Shown piece by piece: positions 21,045 through 31,881 of a stretch of DNA of 64,000 nucleotides. A program made the translations under genes and the position numbers. Under the pieces are notes generated by a model. It was not told where the DNA came from. It searched no databases and saw nothing but the letters and a program-made list of their open reading frames with translations. Numbering within the stretch: the stretch's first letter is position 1; each line of letters opens with the position of its first letter. The stretch lies in assembly GCA_031308135.1 (NCBI GenBank), contig JAHLJT010000631.1:264448925-264512924 (forward strand), written 5' to 3'. The stretch is from Acheta domesticus. Taxonomy: Eukaryota; Arthropoda; Insecta; Orthoptera; Gryllidae.

Positions 21045-21812
21045 TTAATTTCTTAATCCAATAAATCTGGATCTTATCAACCACAGGGGATTTCCAGTTT
21101 CCCATGTTCTTAATTTGACATAGGTCCTCTTTCGAGAATCCTTGAACATGTTCCACTGTTTGCACGAGTCCATTGGCATCATCAACTTCAGATTGGAGCC
21201 ACGATGCGTCTTGTTGTAGGATCTGGTTTCCTCCCAGATTCCTGCCCAAAATGTTTCGACGTCATCTTTTGAAGGAGGGGCAGCATTGCCATTTGATTTT
21301 TCAGTCAGACTGCGATAGAATCTCTTCGCGTCTGTTTGAAACAACCGGTTCTGTACACGGAAATCTTCTCTTGGTTTGTACCGTCTTATTCGTTGAGCCC
21401 ATGCTTGGATTTTCTCTTTTAGCTTTTCAGCTACCATTAGCCTTGTTGTGTCATTGTCAATTAGGTATTTTTGTTCAACATGGAGTATTTTTTGTTGAAC
21501 TTTGTACGTGTGGTTTGACTTAGAAGATGCCTCGGATAGGAGTGATATTTCATGCCGTGTGTCGGCTATCCGTTTCATAATTCTTTTGATCCATGGAGGT
21601 ACGGAGTTTTTTACTCTGTCTGGCTGTCGGCCATCGGTGTTCTTGGCTGGCCCCAAGATTATCTGAGATACTAGATATCCAGTTGCATACACGATGTGAT
21701 TGATTTCAGTAATATCTAGATCTCTGTCTGGGGTCTCCACCACCTCCATTAAGACAGAATTCACTGTTTCTATCACTCTCTTAGCTTTAGCATTTTCGTA
21801 AATTCTCCTCAA
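21045..21812 (-). pseudogene. LINE copy B1: N-terminal linker region
   Basis: 255 codons collinear with 19069-19866: EINHIVYATGYLVSQIILG, VPPWIKRIMKRIADTRHEI, LKEKIQAWAQRIRRYKPRED. It reads on toward the RT start (WIKKLTALHSHLAKTVNK in another frame, 20980-21249) before the internal deletion. Confidence 0.75.
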
Positions 21813-21845
21813 CGATGCACTAGATTCGAACGGAAGTAGACGACC

Positions 21846-22247
21846 TCATTCTATCTCGCGTCGGAGGAGGTCCCGCATCACGTCCTTATCGTGTGACTCA
21901 TGGCGAGATGAATTTTCACCACTCACGGATGTTTCATTTCGAAGAGATGAACCTTCAAGGGGACCATCGTTTTCAGGGATATTAGATGGTTCTAAATGTT
22001 CGTCATGTGGATAGTTTGATCGAAGAACATACTCCGCCTTTCTCTGGATGTCTGCAAGTTGTTCTGCTGTGAATTTTCCACTGCTGAGTATGTATCGTCG
22101 TTGACTGGCAAGCTTCTTTGAGCCTAGGGTAGGTCTCATATCTGGGTTCCGCTCTCTCCATATCTTAAAGACTTCTATTTCTGAGCCCCCATTTTTCGCT
22201 TTTGCATAGTAAAAGCACCACATTACCTCCTTTAATTCATCCCGTTT
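21846..22247 (-). pseudogene. LINE copy B1: N-terminal Trp-rich region
   Basis: Encodes RDELKEVMWCFYYAKAKNG, EIEVFKIWRERNPDMRPTL, and ASQRRYILSSGKFTAEQLAD. The open frame continues upstream through the (TAA)n array as poly-Asn, which is an artefact of the microsatellite. A stop near 21848 separates it from 21045-21812. Confidence 0.7.
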
Positions 22248-22316
22248 ATTATTATTATTATTATTATTATTAATAATATTATTATTATCATAATTATTAT
22301 TATCATTATCTTGTAA
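22248..22316. repeat. (ATT)n-rich tract, interrupted
   Basis: ATT units with imperfect TAA/TCA interruptions between copy B1 and the 3' end of the unrelated LINE D1. The paired tract at 28019-28079 has the same interruptions, which supports duplication of the whole block. Confidence 0.9.
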
Positions 22317-22869
22317 TTCTGAGCAGCATGTGCTGGGTTCAATTTTCCCAATCCTGCTACGAATAGGAAAGAGCTCAGGCACTGAGAAGAGAGATTTCAC
22401 TCTGACCCCCAAGACTAATATGGGAGCCTCATTTGTGTTAGTTCAAGAACTTGCGAACTATATGACATGTCTGCAGGATCACTTCTTTCTGTCTGTAGTT
22501 TAGGATTCGTTGAGGTAATCCCATTTGCTTTAGATTTTTCCTGAAATCTTTTGAGACTAAACCTTCAGCCGAAATAACAAGTCGATATGTTGTTACACTC
22601 TGTAATTTCCACATTTGTTTTATTTCCAGAGCAAGATCTTCATAATTATCAATTTTCTCGGTCTCTGTTTTCTTTAGATTGTGTGTTAATGGTACGGCAA
22701 TAGCAACAAGTATATTTTCTTTCTTATTCCTATCAATCAAAACTATGTCAGGTCTATCGAAAGCAACAGTTTTATCTATAAATATGGGTGTGTTTCAATA
22801 AATGATGGTTTTGTTTCCATTAAAGATCCTGGGTAGTATTTATAATACGGTGGTGCTCCACTATTTAAC
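22317..22869 (-). mobile_element. Second RLE-type LINE family, copy D1, 5'-truncated
   Basis: C-terminal coding end and 3' UTR of a LINE distinct from A-C. Flanked by (ATT)n on both sides. A twin lies at 28080-28648 (about 95% alike by eye). Confidence 0.8.
22438..22740 (-). pseudogene. LINE D1: C-terminal endonuclease fragment with altered motif
   Basis: 100 codons with IAVPLTHNLKKTETEK, YEDLALEIKQMWKL, VISAEGLVSKDFRKNLKQMG and a KEVILQTCHIVRKFLN end. The upstream part reads PDIVLIDRNKKENILVAIAV. Where the other family has the catalytic Asp of LLIDVAVP, this one has Ala (ILVAIAVP). The twin at 28207-28536 shares that change, so it predates the duplication. Confidence 0.75.
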
Positions 22870-22892
22870 ATTCCATTATTATTATTATTATT
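22870..22892. repeat. (ATT)n microsatellite
   Basis: Short array holding the 3' end of LINE copy C. Confidence 0.9.
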
Positions 22893-22997
22893 CCATTACA
22901 TCACGACTAAAGATCTCATGAGTCGGCTCTGAATATAAAATCTACTCCAGGTTGCAACCAGCTACCTAAGGAGCAGATTCGGTGACTATCAGTGCCT

Positions 22998-23686
22998 CTA
23001 CAATACTTTACGCAAAATGTGGGCTGTTCCAAATAAAGCAATTTCTTGCACTTCCCAGTCTTTTGAATTACCTGGGAGTTTAGACAAGTTCTTACTCAAA
23101 TTTTGCGGAACAAATCCCAGAGCTCCGATAACTATCGGGACGACCTGTGCTTTTACGGCCCCACATTCGGCTGATCTCGATTTCCAAACTCTTGTATTTA
23201 AGACGTTTCTCTGCCTCCTTGGTAACGACGTTTTGATCGCAAGGTACAGCAACATCGATAAGGTAAACACGATTTTCTCGCCAAATCCCGGATCACTATA
23301 TCCGGTTTGTTTGCCGCTATCGTCCAATCAGTTTGAATTTGTTGGTCGTACAAGATAGTACACAATCCAACAGACGTCACCGGTTTCGGTGAGTGTTCGT
23401 ACCACTTGGGGCATGTGTTTGGAACTTCGAGGGCGGTACAGATCTGCCAGTGGAGGTAGCTACACACCCTGTCATGTCTTTTAAGGTATTCGGTCTTTGC
23501 TAGGATTGGACAAGCTGAGACAATATGATCAATGGTTTCCACTTGCTCCAGGCAAATGCGGCATTTGTCATCTTGGGAAATTTTGAGAACCGCTTTATCA
23601 TAATGTCGTGTTCTCAAGGCCTGATCTTGGGCAGCTATTACAAGTGCTTCCGATTCTGGCTTCATCCTTCCCCTTTTAAGCCACAT
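22998..23686 (-). pseudogene. LINE copy C: finger and endonuclease, frameshifted
   Basis: Two overlapping frames. 23198-23686 has CRICLEQVETIDHIVSACP (zinc finger) and KPDIVIRDLARKSCL. 22998-23327 has AVKAQVVPIVIGALGFVP to FGTAHILRKVL. One-base insertions near 23150 and 23260 relative to copy A split the endonuclease. Confidence 0.8.
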
Positions 23687-23769
23687 AAATGATTGATCTT
23701 TATTGATCTGAAACCTTGTCCATTCGTTTCAAGTATTGTCGTGGAGTGGTTTGTCTCTCCACGATTTCT

Positions 23770-24078
23770 TTAACATTTTTGTGTCTCACACTTCATGTTT
23801 AGCAGCATCAGAAGTTCAGTGTCTGTGTTCGACGTGTCTTGCCTAGTTTTCTTCGCAATGTTTCTTGCTACACTAACAATGCCTCTGTTTCCCATTCTTC
23901 GGTCAGATTTCATGATCTGCCTCATTAGAGGGTCGTCTTGATGGCTGACTACATACTTCCCCAACCCGACTATTGCGTTGTGCCAGGAGGCCTCAATTTG
24001 TCTGAGGCCTCTTCCTCCTTCCTTACGTGACACATAAAGTCTATGTATATCAGCTCGAGGATGGGCAACATGATGCAT
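23770..24078 (-). pseudogene. LINE copy C: post-RT fragment
   Basis: Encodes HVAHPRADIHRLYVSRKEGG, then RGLRQIEASWHNAIVGLGK, the conserved block between RT and finger also seen in copy A. Confidence 0.75.
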
Positions 24079-24372
24079 TGTTAGCAGTTTTCTGGTTTTT
24101 TCGATCCATGGTGCGAATTTCTTGCTCAGTCCAGTCCACTAGTCCAAAACTGTATTCGGCTACAGGTACCGCCAAACTACTATTGCAGATATTTTATTCC
24201 TGGAATTCAGAGCGGACTGCAGGACCAGTCTCACTCTCCTATAATACTCCCTACGAATTCTCTCTTTCATTCTGTCATTCGAGATGGTTTCACATTCTTC
24301 AATGCCCAGATATTTGTAAGTTTTACCTGGCTCAAGATATGAATCACAGTGTGCGTATCAATTTCAATGTTC

Positions 24373-24858
24373 TCAGGACGTTGTGAGTTTCCCTCTTTTT
24401 AAATTGATTTTTGCACACTTGTCAAGACCAAACTTCATGCAGATGTCATTGCTAAAGTCATTCACGACAGACAGCATTTGGGAGAGAATCGCTTCATTCT
24501 TAGCAAACACTTTCAGATCATCCATGTAAAACAAATGTGATACTGGCCTTTCATCACCATGGAGCTTAAAACCAAAGTCAGCTTGCGACAACTGTCTCGA
24601 TAGTGGAATCAAACTAATGCAAAACAGCAGAGGGGATAGTGAATCTCCTTGAAAAATACCCCTGTTAATCTGAATACTTCTGGTTTCTACTGCTTCCTTT
24701 TCGCTATGTATTAGTAACCTGGTACTCCACGATTTCATACTAGCCTTGCAAAATTCAATAAGTCTAGGATGAAATCGATAGATCTCCAAGGTCTTCAAAA
24801 TCCAATCGTGTGGTACACTATCAAAGGCCTTTTGGTAGTCAATCCAAGCCATGCTCAA
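24373..24858 (-). pseudogene. LINE copy C: reverse transcriptase core
   Basis: 161 codons with motif A (DYQKAFDSVPHDWI), motif B (GIFQGDSLSPLLFCI) and motif C (FYMDDLKVFA) in one open frame, the best preserved RT core of the cluster. A frameshift at about 24373 ends it early and another at about 24860 separates it from the fingers (24860-25096). Confidence 0.85.
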
Positions 24859-24859
24859 A

Positions 24860-25440
24860 TTACGTTTTGCGTTTCTTTACATCATTCAAGATGACTTTAT
24901 TCAGGAGCAAGATTTCCTTACAGCCATAAGAGCCTTTACTACATCCTTTTTGTTCAGCTGGCATTAGATGATTCTTATCTAGATGTCTATACATTTTGTC
25001 AGCTATGGCTGAAGTTATAACTTTGTACAGTACTGGCAGACAAGTAATTGGTCTGTAGTTCTTCGCCAAAGAGCTGTCTCCCGCTTTGGGTAGCAAATAC
25101 GTGATGCCGCGTGTGAGCCATTCCGGGATTTCCTTTGGGTTTTCAAAAATTTTATTAACAGCCTTTGCTAGATGAGAATGTATTGCTGTTAATTTCTTAA
25201 TCCAATAAATCTGGATCTTATCAATCCCGGGGACTTCCAGTTTCCCATGTTCTTAATTGCTTGGAAGAGGTCCTCTTCCGAGAATTGGTGAACATCTTCC
25301 ACTGTTTCTACAAGTTCATCGGCAGGCATCAACTTCAGATTGAAGCCAAGATGCGTCTTTGTTGTAGGATCTGCTCTCTTCCCAGATTCCTGCCCAAAAT
25401 GCTTCGACGTCATCTTTTGAAGGAGTAACAGCTTTGCCAT
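24860..25440 (-). pseudogene. LINE copy C: RT fingers and pre-RT linker
   Basis: 24860-25096 encodes LPKAGDSSLAKNYRPITCLP, then VLYKVITSAIADKMYRHLD (RT motif 1). 25189-25440 encodes the linker with LFQAIKNMGNWKSPG. The two frames differ. Confidence 0.75.
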
Positions 25441-25512
25441 TCGGTTTTTGAGTCAGATTGCGATAGAATCTCTTCGCGTCTGTTTCAAACAACCGGTTCT
25501 GTACACGGAAAT

Positions 25513-25774
25513 CTATTCTACGTTTTGTACCTTCTTATTCGTTGAGGCCCATGCTTGAATTTTCTCTTTTAGCTTCTCAACTACCATTAGCCTGCTGGTG
25601 TCATTTTCAGTTTGGTATTTTTGTTCAACATTGAATATTTTTCGTTGAACTTTAGAGGTGTGCGTTGATTTAGAAGATGCTTCAGCTAAGAGTGATATTT
25701 CGCGCCGGGTGTCGGCTATCCGTTTCATAATTCTGTTCATCCATGGGGGTACAGAGCTGTATACTCTGTTTGCT
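25513..25774 (-). pseudogene. LINE copy C: N-terminal linker, truncated by gap
   Basis: Remnant with VPPWMNRIMKRIADTRREIS and KLKEKIQAWA, matching 19069-19866. Its upstream part lies in the N gap. Any open frame that spans the N run is meaningless. Confidence 0.75.
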
Positions 25775-26774
25775 NNNNNNNNNNNNNNNNNNNNNNNNNN
25801 NNNNNNNNNNNNNNNNNNNNNNNNNNNNNNNNNNNNNNNNNNNNNNNNNNNNNNNNNNNNNNNNNNNNNNNNNNNNNNNNNNNNNNNNNNNNNNNNNNNN
25901 NNNNNNNNNNNNNNNNNNNNNNNNNNNNNNNNNNNNNNNNNNNNNNNNNNNNNNNNNNNNNNNNNNNNNNNNNNNNNNNNNNNNNNNNNNNNNNNNNNNN
26001 NNNNNNNNNNNNNNNNNNNNNNNNNNNNNNNNNNNNNNNNNNNNNNNNNNNNNNNNNNNNNNNNNNNNNNNNNNNNNNNNNNNNNNNNNNNNNNNNNNNN
26101 NNNNNNNNNNNNNNNNNNNNNNNNNNNNNNNNNNNNNNNNNNNNNNNNNNNNNNNNNNNNNNNNNNNNNNNNNNNNNNNNNNNNNNNNNNNNNNNNNNNN
26201 NNNNNNNNNNNNNNNNNNNNNNNNNNNNNNNNNNNNNNNNNNNNNNNNNNNNNNNNNNNNNNNNNNNNNNNNNNNNNNNNNNNNNNNNNNNNNNNNNNNN
26301 NNNNNNNNNNNNNNNNNNNNNNNNNNNNNNNNNNNNNNNNNNNNNNNNNNNNNNNNNNNNNNNNNNNNNNNNNNNNNNNNNNNNNNNNNNNNNNNNNNNN
26401 NNNNNNNNNNNNNNNNNNNNNNNNNNNNNNNNNNNNNNNNNNNNNNNNNNNNNNNNNNNNNNNNNNNNNNNNNNNNNNNNNNNNNNNNNNNNNNNNNNNN
26501 NNNNNNNNNNNNNNNNNNNNNNNNNNNNNNNNNNNNNNNNNNNNNNNNNNNNNNNNNNNNNNNNNNNNNNNNNNNNNNNNNNNNNNNNNNNNNNNNNNNN
26601 NNNNNNNNNNNNNNNNNNNNNNNNNNNNNNNNNNNNNNNNNNNNNNNNNNNNNNNNNNNNNNNNNNNNNNNNNNNNNNNNNNNNNNNNNNNNNNNNNNNN
26701 NNNNNNNNNNNNNNNNNNNNNNNNNNNNNNNNNNNNNNNNNNNNNNNNNNNNNNNNNNNNNNNNNNNNNNNNNN
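25775..26774. other. Assembly gap, exactly 1000 N
   Basis: The round size indicates a placeholder of unknown true length. If the A-B1-D1 block was tandemly duplicated, the missing sequence should be the 5' 1.3 kb of copy C, a (TAA)n array and the 3' UTR of copy B2, about 1.5 kb. Confidence 0.98.
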
Positions 26775-26823
26775 ACATTTTATTAACAGTCTTTGCTAGA
26801 TGAGAATGTAATGCTGTAAATTT

Positions 26824-27462
26824 CTATATCCAATAAATCTGGATCTTATCAACCCCAGAGGATTTCCAGTTTCCCATGTTCTTAATTGTTTCGCATAGGT
26901 CCTCTTTCAAGAATCCTTGAACATGTTCCATTGTTTTCACGAGTCCATTGGCAGCATCAACTTCAGATTGGAGCCATGATGCGTCTTTGTTGTAGAATCT
27001 GGTTTCCTCCCATATTCCTGCCCAAAATATTTCGACGTCATCTTTTGAAGCAGGGGCAGCATTGCCATTTGGTTTTTCAATCAGACTGCGATAGAATCTC
27101 TTCGCGTCTGTTTCAAACAACCGGTTCTGTACACGGAAATCTTCTCTACGTTTGTACCGTCTTATTCGTTGAGCCCATGCTTGGATTTTCTCTTTTAGCT
27201 TTTCAGCTACCATTAGCCTTGTTATATGATTGTCAATTAGGTATTTTTGTTCAACATGGAGTATTTTTTGTTGAACTTTGTACGTGTGGTTTGACTTAGA
27301 AGATACCTCGGCTACGAGTGATATTTCATGTCGTGTGTCGGCTATCCGTTTCATAATTCTTTTGATCCATGGAGGTACGGAGCTTTTTACTCTGTCTGGC
27401 TGTCGGCCATTGGTGTTCTTGGCTGGCCCCAAGATTATCTGAGATACTAGATATACACGCAT
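26824..27462 (-). pseudogene. LINE copy B2: N-terminal linker region, part 1
   Basis: 212 codons with YLVSQIILGPAKN, VPPWIKRIMKRIADTRHEI and LKEKIQAWAQRIRRYKRRED, collinear with 21045-21812. Reads toward MGNWKSSGVDKIQIYWI, the start of RT, before the gap. Confidence 0.75.
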
Positions 27463-27883
27463 ACACGATGTGATTGATTTCAGTAATATCTAGATCTCTA
27501 CTTGAGGTCTGTACAATCTCATTTAAGACAGAATTCGCTGTTTCTATCACTCTCTTAGCTTTAGCATTTTCATAAATTCTCCTCAACGATGCACGAGATT
27601 CGAACGGAAGTAGACGAACTCGTTCTATCTCGCGTCGGAGGAGGTCCCGCATCATGTCCTTATCGTGTGACTCATGGCCAGATGAATTTTCATCACTGAC
27701 GAATGTTTCATTTCGAAGAGATGAACCTTCAAGGGGACCATCGTTTTCAGGGATATTAGATGGTTCTAAATGTTCGTCATGGATAGTTTGATCGAAGAAC
27801 ATACTTCGCGTTTCTCTGGATGTCTGCAAGTTGTTCTGCCGTGAATTTTCCACTGCTGAGTATGTATCGTCGTTGATTGGCAA
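27326..27883 (-). pseudogene. LINE copy B2: N-terminal linker region, part 2
   Basis: Encodes LEPSNIPENDGPLEGSSLRN, then DLLRREIERVRLLPFESRA and DLDITEINHIVYAC. A frameshift near 27460 separates it from part 1, at the spot where this copy departs from B1 (tatacacg instead of tatccagttg). Confidence 0.72.
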
Positions 27884-28016
27884 GCTTCTTTGAGCCTAGG
27901 GTAGGTCTCATATCTGGGTTTCGCTCTCTCCATATCTTAAAGACTTCTATTTCTTAGCCCCCATTTTTCGCTTTTGCATAGTAAAAGCACCACATCACCT
28001 TCTTTAATTCATCCCG

Positions 28017-28018
<2 letters not shown>

Positions 28019-28057
<39 letters not shown>

Positions 28058-28079
28058 CATAATTATTATTATCATTATC
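28019..28079. repeat. (ATT)n tract, interrupted
   Basis: Pairs with 22248-22316, including the terminal atcataattattattatcattatc. Confidence 0.9.
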
Positions 28080-28647
28080 TTGTAATTCTCAGCAGCACGT
28101 GCTGGGTTCAATTTGCCCAATCCTGCTACGAATAGAAAAGAGCTCAGTCACTGAGAAGAGAGATTTCACTCTGACCCCCAAAACTAACATGGGAGCCTCA
28201 TTTGTGTTAGTTCAAGAACTTGCGAACTATATGACATGTCTGCAGGATCGCTGCTTTCTGTCTGTAGTTTAGGATTCGTTGAGGTAATCCCATTTGCTTT
28301 AGATTTTTCCTGAAATCTTTTGAGACTAAACCTTCAGCCGAAATAATAACTCGATATGTTGTTACACTCCGTAATTTCCACATTTGTTTTATTTCCAGAG
28401 CAAGATCTTCATAATTAGCAATTTTCTCGGTCTCTGTTTTCTTTAGATTGTGTGTTAATGGTACGGCAATAGCAACAAGTATAACTTCTTTCTTATTCCT
28501 ATCAATCAAAACTATATCAGGTCTATTGAAAGCCACAGTTTTATCTAATAAATATAGGTATGTTCTAATAAATGATGGTATTATTTGTTTCCATTAAAAA
28601 TCCTGGGTAGTATTTATAATACGGTGGTGCTCCACTATTTAACATTC

Positions 28648-28648
<1 letters not shown>
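28080..28648 (-). mobile_element. Second RLE-type LINE family, copy D2
   Basis: Twin of 22317-22869, with the same 3' UTR, coding remnant and 5' truncation point next to (ATT)n. Confidence 0.8.
28207..28536 (-). pseudogene. LINE D2: C-terminal endonuclease fragment with altered motif
   Basis: 109 codons starting FNRPDIVLIDRNKKEVIL then VAIAVPLTHNLKKTETEK. Ala replaces the catalytic Asp, as in D1. Ends KAAILQTCHIVRKFLN. The PD pair itself is intact. A typical upstream stretch (PYYKYYPGFL) is out of frame at about 28570-28640. Confidence 0.75.

Positions 28649-28699
<51 letters not shown>
28649..28699. repeat. (ATT)n microsatellite at the right edge of the LINE cluster
   Basis: About 17 units. 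To its right the sequence no longer matches the first duplicate. Confidence 0.95.
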
Positions 28700-28989
28700 G
28701 CCAGTTACAATCCCGTAGAGAGCAAGGACCTTCGGTTGTCGGGTGGGTTCCACAGTGATAAAATTCCCTAGCGCCCAATTCGGGAACTTCCATATACAGA
28801 TGCTATTTACACACAAAATAAGAAAATGTAAACGCTATTTACACATCGAATAAGTAACACTCTTTACTTTGTCACTGTCAAATTTAGAACTGTTCACTTT
28901 GACTTCACTACTTACATCTAATTAGCTAACACTTCACTAACTACTTTCTCCATTGGCCTTTACCAAGTTCGTGAGAAATTCACTGTGTT

Positions 28990-30380
28990 GGATTTAGACT
29001 CTCATTGAGTTGTTTATTGTGTTGGATTTAGACATGGTCTTCCACTTCTGACGATCCTTTGCCAAGGTAGACTATTGGCTGCCAAACAGCTTTTTCAGTA
29101 CGTCCGACCACCTATTTTTCTGCCTGCCGACATTTCTCTTTCCAAATTTTGGATCTCAAGTGGTAATTCGAAGAGTCCAGCTGGTATGAGGATGTCGCGT
29201 TATGTGGCCTACACAAAGCCATTTGTGATATCCAATAATGGTTTCAACGTCATTACTTTGGGTTGCCATTTTGTATCTTCATTTCTTATTCTACAATTCT
29301 TCTTTCCATTTTCCGGAAGGAGAAATTGAAATTTTTTGTTTCTTTATGAGTGAGTACCCATGTTTGCGAACCATATGTGCGCCGGACGTACACAAATATT
29401 TACGATTTCTTTCTTTATTCGTAAGCTGTAGGATTTGTTAAAAATAATAAATTTGAATCTCCAAAAACATTGATCATGCTGCCGAAATTCGTCAGGTTAA
29501 TTTTTTTGTGTTATTATTGAAAGACAATAATTGTCTCAGATATACGTATTCTTTCACATATTCAATTTTTCTGTACTAAAAAAAATTTATCTTTTGTGCT
29601 ATTTGTCATGACCTTTGATTTTCGAAGATGTATTTGTAGACTTACTTCCTAACTAAGAATCAGAAGTTTCGAGAGCATTTGTTGCAGTTCTGTGGGTGAA
29701 TTGGCAATTAAAACAATATTATCCACAAACCTAAGGTTAGATGATTGTTTTCCATCAATGTTAATTCTAAAATTATCCGACATTTTCATAGAAAGTCTTG
29801 TAATAAACAGATAAATAATTTAGGGGAAATGAGATCTCCTTACCTTACTACTCGTCTTGAAGCATATTCTCCTCCTTCAAATCCATTTTAATTTTTGCTT
29901 GGCATGATAAATATATTTTACCTACTACTAAGATGCATTTGTTACCTACTCCTATTGCTTTTAGTGCTTTTAAGATACTTGTTATACATAATCAAAGACT
30001 TCTGCAAAGTCTACGACGAGACAAACACTGGCAAGTTAAATTCTTGTGTGGCTGCTTCTAAGAATTTACGTCTTGATATGGAAACAGTGCCTTCAGCCTT
30101 TATTAGCTGTGGAACCCATTTTCCCCTTAGTTGTGTGACATTTTAATTCGTTTCAGAGATTTGGTAGTGCACATTATGTTTTTCACTAAGATATCTTCTT
30201 GTTTTCGAATATCACGCCTAATATTCCCTTCCGTAAGCTTGTTGATTTCTTGGTATTTTCTTTGTAGATCTGTGTTGTTATCTTTATTTAGCATTAGTTC
30301 TTTTCGAAGATTGAATAATTTTCGTGTGTCCTCAGTTTGTTCTGTCTTCTTCTTGATTTGTCTGTGAAAGAAGACATTTT
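28990..30380 (-). mobile_element. Decayed RTE/BovB-like LINE
   Basis: Minus-strand translation shows, from the 5' end, a coiled charged region (TRKLFNLRKELMLNKDN near 30330-30270), a motif-A relic (DFAEVFDYV near 30000), a motif-B relic (RQGDLISPKLFI near 29850-29815), NLRFVDNIVLIANSPTELQQ (motif C, normally FADDIVL, with the second catalytic Asp changed to Asn) near 29735-29680, and a C-terminal RWSDVLKKLFGSQ...LAKDRQKWKTM block near 29110-29035. This order is typical of RTE-like LINEs. Frameshifts and stops throughout. Confidence 0.65.
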
Positions 30381-31881
30381 AGCAACGAGTTTATACAAGC
30401 GCTCTTCTCCCTGAGTAAATGCACCCTTTTATTGCTTTTTAACGCAGAGTGGCGGAGCAGCTTTTCAGCGGATGGTTCGGCAGATTAATCGTTATCGATG
30501 CGTTTCGTTGAGAGAGGACGAGTCTCCACCAGGGCATTCAGATCCCTAAATATGAGACAACACCCATCGCTTTATTCCGGATTCCTCATAATTTCGACTG
30601 AATTGATTGGCAGCAGTGCTTCCTGTATATCTGGAGCTTAACATGTTTTAATAATATAAATTTTGCAATATATTGAAAATTCATGGTCAATTGGGCATAA
30701 GAAAAATAGTGACATTCAAGTTCTACAAAATTGCAACTATTTTTCTCTCTGGAAATTTTGGCTGGAGAAAATAGATGTAACTGGGCTCAAAACAGGAGGG
30801 TATTTTTATTAATGAATGACAAATACAATAAATCCGTTCAGCGATATTTTGGAACAGTAGCCGCTCGGGTGAGGTGCATTTTCAGTTTTTAAAATGGCGG
30901 TGTTCAATTTCCCGACTACGAGTAATTATTTATTTTGTGCACTCGAGATGTTATTGCCATCACAGCCGCAGACATCGTCAACTATTGGCTGATAAATGCT
31001 GGGAGTATTAATGTTGTGAGTTAAAATAATGTACATTCTTAGAGCATATCTGCTTTTATGTAAGATCTTTGGGTAATAGGGGTCACTGATACAAAATTTG
31101 AGTTGACTTGCAGAGAAGCAATGATATGCTAGAACAAAGCTACATGCAACTCTCAAGCAGAGACTTTATTTACTGTTCCTGTTTCTCCCTCATACGTTCG
31201 TATGTCTTGAATATCTCTCTACGAGAGGACGCAATTTAATTAGTGATATTATCTAAATGGGTGGAGGCTATCTTTACCGCTGCAGCACACATAAATATCT
31301 TTGTGCCCGATTGTAACTTCAGAAGATGAATTTAGAATATCTTAACGATGTAATTGGGCCAACAACATTTCTTTTCACAATATTAAGACCGACTTACATT
31401 TACCGTATTACAAATTACTTCGTAGCGTGATACGTTTTTGTACATTACCCTAATACGAAAATGTTACCATGAAAAAATTGAATGTAATTTTCCTAATACG
31501 TCTTCACTCTCATTTCTGAAGGGTTGGTGTCGTGAGCATTTTAGCTTTTACAATCCAAGTACGTATCGTTTCTTCAAGCTATCACTTTCTTCACACGAGA
31601 CAATTTTCAGTAATTTATGATATGGATATTATTGGTTACCTTTTTAAAACAAGCAATAGTCATTGAATAAAATTAAATTGTTCAACATTGTACAGTACTT
31701 ACTCAGGAACCACATTTTCGAATTCTTAATCTTAAAATTGTGTATTATTATAAGTGCTTTTCACACAACTAAATCACGTCTCAACAATGAAACGTATTTC
31801 ACAGAAATTCAACAGCTTTCTCGTTGCACGGGATGCCATAGTTGCATTCCAATCTATCAGTCGCTAAAGGCTTCCAATTTT
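30381..31881. other. AT-rich intergenic DNA
   Basis: No gene, RNA or repeat recognised. Short frames at 30926-31156 and 31663-31923 show no motif. Confidence 0.5.

Larger units (their letters stand above)
20862..22247 (-). mobile_element. R4/Dong-like LINE copy B1, internally deleted and 5'-truncated
   Basis: The 3' UTR (20862-21002) joins directly to the pre-RT region (from 21003), skipping about 2.1 kb that in copy A holds most of RT and all of RLE (about 16810-18905). The 5' end stops at RDELKEVMW (22247) against (TAA)n. The N-terminal region is otherwise long and open (21045-21812 and 21846-22247). Closest relative is copy B2 at 26775-28018. Confidence 0.85.
22893..25774 (-). mobile_element. 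R4/Dong-like LINE copy C, cut by assembly gap
   Basis: Collinear with copy A from the 3' end to the pre-RT region, with about 97% identity by eye. The 5' part runs into the 1000-N gap at 25775. It keeps motif B intact (GIFQGDSLSPLLF) and YMDD (24517-24528) in one frame, unlike copy A, but has other frameshifts (near 23200, 23700, 24370, 24860). Confidence 0.88.
26775..28018 (-). mobile_element. R4/Dong-like LINE copy B2
   Basis: Same structure as B1: begins with acattttattaacagtc, the sequence that follows the internal deletion junction in B1 (21003), and stops 5' at the same base (cccg next to ttattatt). About 95% alike except for a tract near 27450-27530. Confidence 0.82.

Noticed and set aside
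25513..26803. Long frames spanning the N run
   Set aside because: The N gap cannot be read; only the flanking LINE codons are real.
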